In this document: in pieces, positions 12,901 to 23,272 of the stretch | How the letters are laid out: each line of letters begins with the position of its first letter | How positions within the stretch are numbered: position 1 is the first letter of the stretch | From: Pisaster brevispinus | Lineage: Eukaryota; Echinodermata; Asteroidea; Forcipulatida; Asteriidae | Reading direction: 5' to 3' | Assembly: GCA_023634235.1 (NCBI GenBank) | Contig: JAMKCF010000141.1 | Coordinates: 1 to 64,000 of the forward strand | DNA: 64,000 bases | The notes under the pieces: generated by a model | Database searches by the model: none | The model's input: only the letters and a program-made list of their open reading frames with translations | Told to the model about the DNA's origin: nothing | Program-made: the position numbers and the translations under genes

Positions 12901-13887
12901 AAAACATTCTATATAAATATATATACTTAATAACCTGTTCTCTCCACTGTTTCTTTTTTCAACCCTTTCTGCTCTCAAGAAGTTCTTAAAAAATCAACCC
13001 GTTAATAACCTATTCCTTTTTGCAGAGGATTTAAAAGAATATAAAAAATGATGGTAAAAAAACAATGCATTAATACTTTCAAAAGTGCATTACAATAATA
13101 TAGTCGTAAAAATTCAGCCCAATGGAGTAAAACAACAATTAGTTAGATCAATGTTGTAACACACACATAAAAATTAATTAACCAGAGATTAAAAAAAAAT
13201 CCCTAGCCGATAAAAAAAAACCACACAATCCTGGAAACTGACCTCCCCCCCCCCCCCTAGATGGGTGGAAAGTCCAGCCTGGATATGGAGGTTGGTCAAC
13301 TCGCTGCCGGTTTGTAAATGGAGAAAACAATGAAATACATGGGACCCTGTATAGAAGTACACAATTCAGACAAATTGTTCTGTGACATTTTGTACTTTTT
13401 TGACACTTTGAAAATGAAACCAATTGAAAACTGGATAATGAAACTAAATGTGATTATAATCTAATGGGTGAGTGTAATAGGCTGGGTTAAGTGGAATTTT
13501 TTTATATATTTTTCCTACTTCCCGTTCAGACACAACTTTTTTGTTTCTACTTCCGAAAATGGCGTTAAGCCAGAAAGTGTGACACATCCTTTTCCTGTAC
13601 TGCCAACGTCTGTATACCACAAACACTAAACAAGGACCCAACTTTGTATTTTTTAAACAACCGTTTCCTTGTGAAAGTCTAATTTAGTCCACAGCCAGAC
13701 AATCTAATTGTTATTACATAGGAACGAATGACTGCACAACAACAGTCATAAATATAAAAACGCCTCTGTGTAATTGTTTTTACATTAAAGGGACTCTTGG
13801 CTGGAAAATCCTGGTTAACATGCAATACATGAAAGTATAGTTAATTTTAAAGATGGAAAAGACACCCCATCATCTAAAACGTAATAA
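9932..13887. other. Long intergenic stretch without a supported gene
   Basis: Sequence to about 10140 is still alignable with 26204-26420, so the copy A/copy B duplication extends past the exon. Beyond that I see AT-rich DNA with C runs at about 10428, 11433 and 13244. A short exon-like block at about 11513-11563 has a good acceptor (TTCTTCTTCACAG) and a GTAAG donor, but it shows no recognisable product. No other QNG1 exon was found. Confidence 0.5.
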
Positions 13888-15512
13888 ATAAACGATGAGT
13901 GTTTTTCAGACAGTTTCATAGATTCAAAATAGACTTTTAAAAAATAGTTTTGGCTTTAAAGTTTTTAAAGCTATGCCAAATATTATGTCGGAATTCAGCT
14001 TGACTGCAAAATAACAAAGTACCGTGTATTGATTCTTAGACAAAGTTATGCACACAAAATGATGGAAATTATAATTGATCCAAAATGCACAAACATACGC
14101 TTAACATTCGAATTGAAAAGTGATTAACTTGGTGTGATACTGTTAAATCAAATGTGCTTATAAATTCATGTGTTTATCTTCGAACTGTTTTGGGGGATGG
14201 TGTAGTTCAGAGTTCAGATATACAAAAAGGTCGCCCGGATATTTTGTTGATAGAGAGGTCTGTTTTAAATTAAAAGACCCCTAATATTGATGAAAACTTC
14301 TTTGACCATTATGAGACCTGATCTTAAAAGTATTGGATACGTTTTGGGATTTAGTCTCGAGAATTGACATGGAACAATGCGTTATTGTGCGACTTGTGCT
14401 GCGAATGTTGGCATAATAATAATAATAGTCAAGTGACTTCTTATAAAGCGCTCATTGCGCTCCAATATTATTACCCCTGACACATGCCTGATCACTGGGT
14501 GATTTCTTTCAATCCTTAAACCATCATGCATCAGCTCACTCGGGAGTATACAGCCTGTGCTGCCAAGTATGTAGCGCACTAAGCTAAAACAATTACTGAA
14601 GCATCTCTGCCCTCATTGGTACCCAATCACCTCTGTGTGAAAAGAAGCATTTATTTAGTTAAGTATCTTGCTCAAAAATGCAATTGTCGTGACCAGGATT
14701 CGAACCCACACCCTGATGACCAGAACTTGAGTCTTGCGACTCAGTCGTTCTTCATGAAAGAAAGCATGCACACATTGTTATAACATTATTGTTTAAGTTT
14801 AGTCTGAAATCTTGCTGATTATGACGTTAATAAAAGAACCATTTTATGTGTGAATTATTCCCTCTAAAACGAAGTCATATTCGAGAGAACTGTGTCTAAA
14901 AACCTGTATAGAAAAAAAACCTGCATCATCTGATTTCGATGTTACCTCCAAAATTAAGGACAATGTGTTTACACGCTGAAAACTGTGCATGTTTTTTCAC
15001 TATCTTCTCCGGGCGCACACATCGGATTTAACCTATATAATTATTTCATGTATATGATTGCTCAAACAAAACATTACCACATTAGCTATTTTTCAGCTTT
15101 ACCAATCCATACTCTTAATGTGTAGTATCTCTCAACCATACCTTAGCTGGAATGTAGAACCAGAGAGAATGATTCAAGAACATTTCAATCTGAGAAACGT
15201 TTCTGCATAAAAAGATTCTTTGATTGTGCAATTCAGTTACATTCCATAATAGTTCTGACTACCGGTTTTTGTCATTAAAAAGCATACGGCAATAAATTTA
15301 CTGTTTGCAGAAAACCTGAAATTTGCACCAAGTAGAGATGTGGATTGGCAATGGCTAGGACTTACACTGGTGTGTCATCTAAAGAACAGCCATTTCATTA
15401 ATAAAAACATTTTTTTACATCAAGTTGGTATAAATTGGTACCAATTGTGCTTAAAAAATCACAAATGCTGGTTTTACAAGAAAAAAACCCCATACAGATC
15501 TATTTTTTACTC
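13888..15512. repeat. 1.63-kb direct tandem duplication, copy 1
   Basis: These 1625 bases recur at 15519-17143 with a constant offset of 1631 and no difference noticed by eye. The two copies are separated by six T residues. The block contains a tRNA-related SINE on the minus strand and no recognisable gene. It is either a very recent tandem duplication or a false duplication from unmerged haplotypes. Confidence 0.95.
14420..14762 (-). mobile_element. tRNA-related SINE in duplication copy 1
   Basis: On the minus strand, a B-box-like GGTTCGAATCC (14697-14707) sits in a degenerate tRNA-like head. It is followed by a TTGAGCAAGATACTT motif, like the TTGAGCAAGGCGC motif of the 8.5-kb SINE, and the element ends in an (ATT)n-type tail near 14420. 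Head, core and simple tail together indicate a SINE. Ends are approximate. Confidence 0.6.
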
Positions 15513-15518
15513 TTTTTT

Positions 15519-17143
15519 ATAAACGATGAGTGTTTTTCAGACAGTTTCATAGATTCAAAATAGACTTTTAAAAAATAGTTTTGGCTTTAAAGTTTTTAAA
15601 GCTATGCCAAATATTATGTCGGAATTCAGCTTGACTGCAAAATAACAAAGTACCGTGTATTGATTCTTAGACAAAGTTATGCACACAAAATGATGGAAAT
15701 TATAATTGATCCAAAATGCACAAACATACGCTTAACATTCGAATTGAAAAGTGATTAACTTGGTGTGATACTGTTAAATCAAATGTGCTTATAAATTCAT
15801 GTGTTTATCTTCGAACTGTTTTGGGGGATGGTGTAGTTCAGAGTTCAGATATACAAAAAGGTCGCCCGGATATTTTGTTGATAGAGAGGTCTGTTTTAAA
15901 TTAAAAGACCCCTAATATTGATGAAAACTTCTTTGACCATTATGAGACCTGATCTTAAAAGTATTGGATACGTTTTGGGATTTAGTCTCGAGAATTGACA
16001 TGGAACAATGCGTTATTGTGCGACTTGTGCTGCGAATGTTGGCATAATAATAATAATAGTCAAGTGACTTCTTATAAAGCGCTCATTGCGCTCCAATATT
16101 ATTACCCCTGACACATGCCTGATCACTGGGTGATTTCTTTCAATCCTTAAACCATCATGCATCAGCTCACTCGGGAGTATACAGCCTGTGCTGCCAAGTA
16201 TGTAGCGCACTAAGCTAAAACAATTACTGAAGCATCTCTGCCCTCATTGGTACCCAATCACCTCTGTGTGAAAAGAAGCATTTATTTAGTTAAGTATCTT
16301 GCTCAAAAATGCAATTGTCGTGACCAGGATTCGAACCCACACCCTGATGACCAGAACTTGAGTCTTGCGACTCAGTCGTTCTTCATGAAAGAAAGCATGC
16401 ACACATTGTTATAACATTATTGTTTAAGTTTAGTCTGAAATCTTGCTGATTATGACGTTAATAAAAGAACCATTTTATGTGTGAATTATTCCCTCTAAAA
16501 CGAAGTCATATTCGAGAGAACTGTGTCTAAAAACCTGTATAGAAAAAAAACCTGCATCATCTGATTTCGATGTTACCTCCAAAATTAAGGACAATGTGTT
16601 TACACGCTGAAAACTGTGCATGTTTTTTCACTATCTTCTCCGGGCGCACACATCGGATTTAACCTATATAATTATTTCATGTATATGATTGCTCAAACAA
16701 AACATTACCACATTAGCTATTTTTCAGCTTTACCAATCCATACTCTTAATGTGTAGTATCTCTCAACCATACCTTAGCTGGAATGTAGAACCAGAGAGAA
16801 TGATTCAAGAACATTTCAATCTGAGAAACGTTTCTGCATAAAAAGATTCTTTGATTGTGCAATTCAGTTACATTCCATAATAGTTCTGACTACCGGTTTT
16901 TGTCATTAAAAAGCATACGGCAATAAATTTACTGTTTGCAGAAAACCTGAAATTTGCACCAAGTAGAGATGTGGATTGGCAATGGCTAGGACTTACACTG
17001 GTGTGTCATCTAAAGAACAGCCATTTCATTAATAAAAACATTTTTTTACATCAAGTTGGTATAAATTGGTACCAATTGTGCTTAAAAAATCACAAATGCT
17101 GGTTTTACAAGAAAAAAACCCCATACAGATCTATTTTTTACTC
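15519..17143. repeat. 1.63-kb direct tandem duplication, copy 2
   Basis: Second copy of 13888-15512. Homology ends at CTC, where copy 1 continues with the T-run spacer and copy 2 with ACGTTTTTT. It lies just downstream of the 3' end of the Ig-receptor gene. Confidence 0.95.
16051..16393 (-). mobile_element. tRNA-related SINE in duplication copy 2
   Basis: Same element as at 14420-14762, carried along in the tandem duplication (offset 1631). Its identical state means it was duplicated with the segment and was not inserted twice. Confidence 0.6.
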
Positions 17144-17475
17144 ACGTTTTTTTTTCAAAGTTTAAATTTCATCCAAATGTAGATACACAGAATATGATGA
17201 ACCGTTTAAAAGCTCAGCGCATTCTCTGACATTATCCCTAATAGCCTCATGCATTTCTAAACATGTTTACCACGATCTAGTAACCCTAAACACTTTCAAA
17301 GCTAATCATGTCACAGACTAAACATGTCTCGAGGTAAACATGTCAAAGAAATGCTGAATCTTTACATTTTGAGGGCTAAACAAGTTCCAACAGTGGGTAG
17401 AAACAAGAAGCTTAGAAATGTGTTTAAGTTTGAAAACGCTACCTTTACAGTGTAGAGGGCGCTGGTCATCACAGG
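17144..17475 (-). other. 3' flank of the Ig-receptor gene
   Basis: Presumed 3' UTR and downstream DNA of the minus-strand receptor. The tetramer-rich motif AAACATG recurs several times between 17258 and 17345. No canonical minus-strand AATAAA was noted close to the stop codon, so the polyadenylation site is not assigned. A C-terminal paralog relic at 19841-19950 starts to match this flank at about 17453. Confidence 0.45.
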
Positions 17476-18939
17476 CTAAGGTACGTTACTGTAAAGAGTT
17501 TCTTGGCCTCTCTGTGCATCCAAACGTAGATTTTGATACGGTGAAGGTTCAGAAGTTTCTCCCTCATCTCGTGTGAGTCCAGTATATGTCAAGTCTGCCA
17601 TGGCAACAGAGCACCCCTGATGCCTGTCAGGTGATGTTCTCAAACGACCATCAGACGGTTTTGGGCGTGGTTCTTCCCTCTGTCGTTTATTCTTTACGAT
17701 GTAGCATCCAATGAGAGCAGCGGCTGCAACCAGAAAGACAAGGCCCTCAACAGCGCCCCCTATAATGACAGCTGTACAGGAACATTGGAAGTATTTCTCC
17801 TCGCAGGACATGATGGGGACGTCGCAAGGAGTCGGATACGATTCGATGGTTGGAAGAACGTGGGATTTATCACTAGACTCTGACGGAAGATGATCTGACC
17901 CGGCTTCAAGCAGAGGCAAGACGAATAACAGTGAATCATTGATGCTTGAAATTGTTGTACTACCTTGAAATGCAATGCATCTGATCTTAGAATTGTTGAA
18001 TTCTCCAAGAGTTACATCGATAATCTGAAGAGTTTGTCCATTTTGGTCAAGTATAAACCGGCCATCCAGGTTCTGCACCATGTCTTGGTTAACCTTTACT
18101 TCACCTTTGTCAACCAGGAACACGCGCCATTTATACCTTTCTGCCAGCTGTTGTGGCGTAGACTTCAAGTCACACTTGAATGACGCGTTCTGGTGTTCAA
18201 GTAGCGTCAAATGAGAGGGTGAGATTGAGACAGTCGTTGGTATCTGAAGAGGCGTAATGGTGCAATTTGGACCATTAAGGTTGGGACCAGCTACACATGT
18301 AAACTCTCTCATATTGTCAGACTCGATCAACTCATGCTCAACTACGTAAGTCTCACCTGGATTGATTTCTGTTTTATCTTCAATCTGGATGAGAACGCTT
18401 GATGTGGATTTGAACCAGGTCAACAGGCTCGGAGGGTTGTGTTCTGAGAGAGTGCATTTAAACGAGACGGTTTCAGCGACTCTTGGTCGACTTGGATAAA
18501 TGTTACAAGAAGGTTTATACTCAGGGGGAAGAGGATTAACTGTCAATAAAGCTGTCTCACTGTTTTGCTGCCTTCCATCTTTCTCAATCATGTTACACCA
18601 ATAAGTCCCACTGTCATCTTGTTGGACGTTATTGATTTGCAAGTGATAGAGCTCACTGTCCTGCTTAACAACAATACCGCTACGTCCTGCAAAGTTTGAT
18701 GTTAGACGGGAACAACTAGAAATTTGCTCATTGTCAGAATGTTGATTAAGTTTTCTCTGCCAACTGAAGCTGAAAGCAGCGCAGGTTGGTAAATACCTCG
18801 ATCCACAAGTAAGTGTTACATTACTCCCCTCGGTGACTGTAACACTCTGTGGGTTCAAGTAGAAAAACTGATGTTCTGCCTTACAGATCAACGCGGTCAA
18901 GACAATGCTCATAAACACACGCAAATTTTTGATATCCAT
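17476..18939 (-). CDS. Three-Ig-domain transmembrane receptor with ITIM/ITSM-like tail
   Basis: Single open frame of 487 codons from ATG at 18939 (AAC before and G after give a strong initiation context) to TAG at 17476. An in-frame stop lies upstream at 18970-18972, so the frame is complete and uninterrupted. Residues 1-21 are a signal peptide ending CKA. Ig1 is V-type (C45-C115, W60, DDSGTYWC at 108-115), Ig2 uses C162-C215 and Ig3 uses C256-C321. Five N-glycosylation sequons are visible (N40, N225, N251, N315, N334). A cysteine-rich juxtamembrane part (C372, C379, C386, C388) precedes one membrane helix at about 390-415. The 72-residue tail has LTYTGL (Y452), SPYQNL (Y468) and TLYSNV (Y483). 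The first two fit the ITIM consensus and the third the ITSM consensus, and the last two are also YxN Grb2-type sites. A plasma-membrane receptor recruiting SH2 phosphatases or adaptors is inferred. Ligand and orthology are unknown. Confidence 0.92.
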   Translation of the reverse strand: MDIKNLRVFMSIVLTALICKAEHQFFYLNPQSVTVTEGSNVTLTCGSRYLPTCAAFSFSWQRKLNQHSDNEQISSCSRLTSNFAGRSGIVVKQDSELYHLQINNVQQDDSGTYWCNMIEKDGRQQNSETALLTVNPLPPEYKPSCNIYPSRPRVAETVSFKCTLSEHNPPSLLTWFKSTSSVLIQIEDKTEINPGETYVVEHELIESDNMREFTCVAGPNLNGPNCTITPLQIPTTVSISPSHLTLLEHQNASFKCDLKSTPQQLAERYKWRVFLVDKGEVKVNQDMVQNLDGRFILDQNGQTLQIIDVTLGEFNNSKIRCIAFQGSTTISSINDSLLFVLPLLEAGSDHLPSESSDKSHVLPTIESYPTPCDVPIMSCEEKYFQCSCTAVIIGGAVEGLVFLVAAAALIGCYIVKNKRQREEPRPKPSDGRLRTSPDRHQGCSVAMADLTYTGLTRDEGETSEPSPYQNLRLDAQRGQETLYSNVP

Positions 18940-18975
18940 GTTCACACGTCTGGTAAAATTGACAGCCCGTCAATA

Positions 18976-18983
18976 TCTTATCA
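18976..18983 (-). promoter_or_regulatory. Candidate GATA-factor site upstream of the receptor ATG
   Basis: TGATAAGA on the minus strand, about 37 bp upstream of the receptor start codon. It matches the WGATAR consensus exactly. It could lie in the 5' UTR or core promoter, and such an 8-mer is common by chance. Confidence 0.2.
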
Positions 18984-19840
18984 ACCTGAGCGAAGTTAAT
19001 CAAAATAGCTCCGGGCACACAAAGAAACAATAAAGTGCACTATTATGCTGTGCCAATGTTCCATCCAATGACAATCGGGTCTGCACCGTTACAGTACTAA
19101 CAGGCCCAGTTACAGTCTTGACGCGTCATGTCTCTTCCTATTGAAATCAAGGGCTTTCTTCTGGTGATTCCGTATACACAATGATATCACTTCTGTACGG
19201 ATGCCAAACGTGAATTGGTTGCCTTGCTTTACATGACAAAGTCAAACCTTCACAACTTTTGGGTTTTTGAGGTTATTATGAAAAAGAAATCTAAGTTGTT
19301 TTTGTCGTGACTTAATGTTTTTACAGAGTCGCTTCCTTGTTTTCACCGTCTTTCTAACTGTTTTGATGTGAAGTTGGATTGAAGTATCGAAATGTTTTTG
19401 CGTATTACTTCCTTGTTTAACCGATGTCTTCACATACTTAAAAGCTAAACTGTTTGTTGTTCTAAAAAGAGAGGATTTTTTTTCATATTATTTCAAATGA
19501 GTTTCTGTAAACTGCAAGTTCGTTACAAGGGATGGATGAGTTGATAATTGTGTCAAAAAGGTCAGATAAGTGGTTTAATTAAATGATCTGGTCTAGGAAG
19601 CAGGGCTACACTGACTAAGCCTCAGTACTTGGCTTTCTGGGATTTGTGTTTAAAGATTTATGTAATGGTCTTACTATTAAGATATTCAGGAGATTTACTG
19701 TACCACAAATTATTAATCGTATCACAAGGTTTGGCTTTTTGACTGTCGTTCCTACACTGTTAACTTGCGGTATCTACACATGCATTCCAATATCGAGTTG
19801 TGTTCGAAGGGATTTCTACTTTTGCAAATCGAACCGGACT
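18984..19840. other. Upstream flank of the receptor; no gene seen
   Basis: About 0.86 kb between the receptor and the paralog relic. It should contain the receptor promoter (minus strand). No clear TATA box or other exon is seen. Confidence 0.4.
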
Positions 19841-19950
19841 TAGAGGGCGCATGTCAGCACAGGTTAAGGTACATTATAGTAAATCGTTTCATAGCCTCTG
19901 TGTGTATTCGAACATAGATTGTGATGGGTAAGGTTCAGAGGTTTCTCCGG
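19841..19950 (-). pseudogene. C-terminal relic of a second Ig-receptor copy
   Basis: About 110 bp aligns with 17453-17564, the last coding bases and 3' flank of the intact receptor. The shared plus-strand landmarks are TAGAGGGCGC, AGCACAGG/ATCACAGG and AGGTTCAGA. Read on the minus strand, the end encodes ETIYYNVP then TAA, against ETLYSNVP then TAG in the intact gene. The terminal TxYxxV motif is therefore preserved, while indels disrupt the frame just upstream. Nothing farther toward the N-terminus was recognised, so this is a truncated duplicate. Confidence 0.72.
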
Positions 19951-20796
19951 TTTTATTCTTCGAGCTAAGTTGATGTTGGTTGAGAATTAACGTAAATGAG
20001 CATTATATCATAATTTTCATTACACATCTAAACGGGTGCAGTAGCTGCGAAGCAAGGAAATAGACCTGCTTACACTTATCAAAATCATATATTTACCATC
20101 TCTTCTGAGCTATTTTTTTCCTCCAACGGTCCGCAGGTATCATACATAAAAATGAACAATTTTGAAGAGCAATATTTTTTAAATATATTATTATATCATT
20201 CCATCTCGGAAGACAAGTATAAACAAAGGCGCTGGGGCAAAGCCTTTACACACAGCTGAACAGGCTACACGAAGATTCTCAGACAAGTGATCATTTTCCT
20301 GTATGTTTGTAATGATATGTGCAAAGACTTTACACACACACACACACAAATAATGAACATATTTGATTTTAAAAAATGGTTGCTATAACATTCACAAAAT
20401 AGTGGTTTTGTGCTCTCATCTAGAATTGATGTGTCACTGTGCAGGGTTTTAAACTGTTCGTTCAATACTTTTGTATAACTTGTTCAATCGATTTTACTGA
20501 GACAGACCCTTGTCTTTGAGTTTTGGGACGGTAAAGAATCCGCTTAAAACGTCGCAGTCTATCACGTTGGTGGCAATTCTTTCCATAAGTGTTGGTGCCA
20601 AGTTTGAAGAATTTGTGGTTAAAAAGCCTGAAAAAGCCTTCATCATACATGTACATGTAGGTCACCTTTCTACTTGAGAATATTTTCCTACTTTTTTTTC
20701 TAGGACCAAATATCATGATTTGAAGTCTTGTTATTCAATTGAAAAACACAAGACCACTGGGTTTCTCATCAGGTTGTGAGTTTACTGGCACGACAC
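19951..20796. other. Intergenic DNA
   Basis: AT-rich, with a short (CA)n tract at about 20333-20347. The last part (20740-20796) is single-copy lead-in sequence of the element from which the following 57-bp minisatellite arose. No gene is supported. Confidence 0.5.
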
Positions 20797-21856
20797 TTAA
20801 ATCACTGGCCATGGGCCTGCAGTCCAGTGTTAATTTGGAGCCCTGATGTACTCTTAAATCACTGGCCATGGGTCTGCAGTCCAGTGTTAATTTGGAGCCC
20901 TGATGTACTCTTAAATCACTGGCCATGGGTCTGCAGTCCAGTGTTAATTTGGAGCCCTGATGTACTCTTAAATCACTGGCCATGGGTCTGCAGTCCAGTG
21001 TTAATTTGGAGCCTTGATGTACTCTTAAATCACTGGCCATGGGTCTGCAGTCCAGTGTTAATTTGGAGCCCTGATGTACTCTTAAATCACTGGCCATGGG
21101 TCTGCAGTCCAGTGTTCATTTGGAGCCTTGATGTACTCTTAAATCACTGGCCATGGGTCTGCAGTCCAGTGTTAAATCACTGGCCATGGGTCTGCAGTCC
21201 AGTGTTAATTTGGAGCCCTGATGTACTCTTAAATCACTGGCCATGGGTCTGCAGTCCAGTGTTAATTTGGAGCCCTGATGTACTCTTAAATCACTGGCCA
21301 TGGGTCTGCAGTCCAGTGTTAATTTGGAGCCCTGATGTACTCTTAAATCACTGGCCATGGGTCTGCAGTCCAGTGTTAATTTGGAGCCCTGATGTACTCT
21401 TAAATCATTAGCCATGGGTCTGCAGTCCAGTGTTAATTTGGAGCCCTGATGTACTCTTAAATCACTGGCCATGGGTCTGCAGTCCAGTGTTAATTTGGAG
21501 CCCTGATGTACTCTTAAATCACTGGCCATGGGTCTGCAGTCCAGTGTTAATTTGGAGCCCTGATGTACTCTTAAATCACTGGCCATGGGTCTGCAGTCCA
21601 GTGTTAATTTGGAGCCCTGATGTACTCTTAAATCATTAGCCATGGGTCTGCAGTCCAGTGTTAATTTGGAGCCCTGATGTACTCTTAAATCACTGGCCAT
21701 GGGTCTGCAGTCCAGTGTTAATTTGGAGCCCTGATGTACTCTTAAATCACTGGCCATGGGTCTGCAGTCCAGTGTTAATTTGGAGCCTTGATGTACTCTT
21801 AAATCACTGGCCATGGGTCTGCAGTCCAGTGTTAATTTGGAGCCCTGATGTTCTCT
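20797..21856. repeat. 57-bp minisatellite, about 18.5 units
   Basis: Units of 57 bp begin TTAAATCACTGGCCATGGG, continue with CTGCAGTCCAGTG and end GTACTC. One unit near 21173 is shortened to 33 bp. A CATTAGCC variant occurs at about 21406 and 21634, exactly four units apart, suggesting block duplication. Because 57 is a multiple of three, long repetitive frames are open on both strands, but they lack any non-repetitive protein context. Confidence 0.97.
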
Positions 21857-22954
21857 AAGAAATAACTCAGTGCAAAGTTTGCATGTCTAAGAAAGCACAG
21901 CACTGATTTTTGTGCCATAACAGTCCATGAAGCCATTAGACAGTAGGCATTGTTAGTCTAACACAGCTGTCAACACAAAACCCAAAATTTGCGAGCCTTT
22001 GGCTGCTGTTCGAAGACACACTTTCCAAACTCACATGACCTTCCAACTTTCAGCTGTGCAGTCAATATGGAATGGTTGGACAAAGTTTTATTGCATGAAA
22101 AGAATTTGTTGTTCATGAATTTGTAGCAAACTGGTGTTCATTAATGAAATAAAATGGTGTCTTGAGGTATCCTACTTGTTAATAGTTTAATGACAAATAT
22201 TGTTTTTAATAAAGTTGCTGAAAATAAGGTTTTCCTTCTTTTCTCAAATCCAATTCTAATCTTCCACTTGCCTTGACGGGTTTGGAACTCCCCAAAGTTG
22301 TAAATTTTACAATTGTAGCCTATGAATAAACACGCTTTAAGAACACATTGACCTTGATCGTGTTGTCGCCAACATTTTACCTTCCGCTCAAATCAAAGGA
22401 AACCAATGGTAAGTTGAGAATCAGTTCTCCAACTTCAATGATCCACAAGGAGCAAGACTTCTGAAAATCATCATAGTGCCCTCTTTTGTCAAAGCAAACT
22501 TTCACCATAAAAGATTAAGCATCGTATGCCTGCAGTGCATGTGACAGAAAAGTAATTGAGATGCTACCCTTTGATTGTTTTTTTCATCCAGGATGCCAAT
22601 TTTACAAGTCAAGATTGTGACTGAAGACTTCGTCACACTACCCAGCCTTCTGCTGACAAGTAAAGAACAACATTTAGTGAGTAATTTTTTTTTATTGTAC
22701 TGTACAATTTTAGTGTTGTACTGAAAAACTTTAGAAGTGTCATTTTGTTTTCTAGTGAAAAAGCCACATCTTGCAGGCCCGTGTATGTAAAATTTGAGCT
22801 GCTCAAAAATTCAACCACAAGTCCAACGAGATTTCAAAGACCATGATGAATGCATTGAAGGCAAAAATACCATTCTCCAACTTTAATTTTATCTCTTTTG
22901 ATTTAGGTCAAATTTTATCTTTAGTCCAGAAGAACGGTTGATTGAATATACACC
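21857..22954. other. Intergenic DNA
   Basis: No recognisable exon. An acceptor-like TTTTTTTCATCCAG precedes an open stretch at 22593-22680, but I cannot match the translation to a family and it runs without a clear donor. Confidence 0.4.
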
Positions 22955-23060
22955 TTAATCTTCGGCATATTAGCCGCCCGGTGTATAAGCCGCAATGCCT
23001 AGAAGTTGTCTAAATTTTTTTTGTCAGTGTATAAGCCACCCAGCGTATAAGCCGCAGTGG
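22955..23060. mobile_element. TATAAGCCGC-repeat transposon remnant
   Basis: Four spaced copies of a TATAAGCCGC-like motif (from TATTAGCCGC at about 22968 to GTATAAGCCGC at about 23045). The same vocabulary (GTGTCGCGGCTTATG) recurs at about 28845. This pattern is common in old DNA-transposon ends of many animal genomes. The family is not assigned. Confidence 0.4.
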
Positions 23061-23272
23061 CGACTGCTTACACAGAGGGGCCGTGTGTGTTTGCAGTCCT
23101 TTGTGTAGATGTACAGTGACTGGCGGGCGGTACATCAGTCATTGTACATCACCACAAAGTGCAAGTTGCATTGCATTGTAAGTCAAAATCTATTGAAGTT
23201 TTTAACACCATCGATCAATATTGAAATCGTTAGTTAGAATGATCTGCAGTAAAGTGGGCCTATTTTCTTTTT

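Noticed and set aside
18940..18945. Receptor start at GTG two codons upstream
   Set aside because: Eukaryotic initiation at ATG 18939 with a strong context is far more likely. The upstream GTG only extends the frame toward a stop.
20735..21858. Long repetitive proteins of 19-residue units on both strands
   Set aside because: The 57-bp period keeps all frames open. There is no unique N- or C-terminal domain and no splice context.
22593..22820. Possible exon after TTTTTTTCATCCAG
   Set aside because: Translation resembles no known family, there is no donor at a sensible place, and the composition is like its surroundings.
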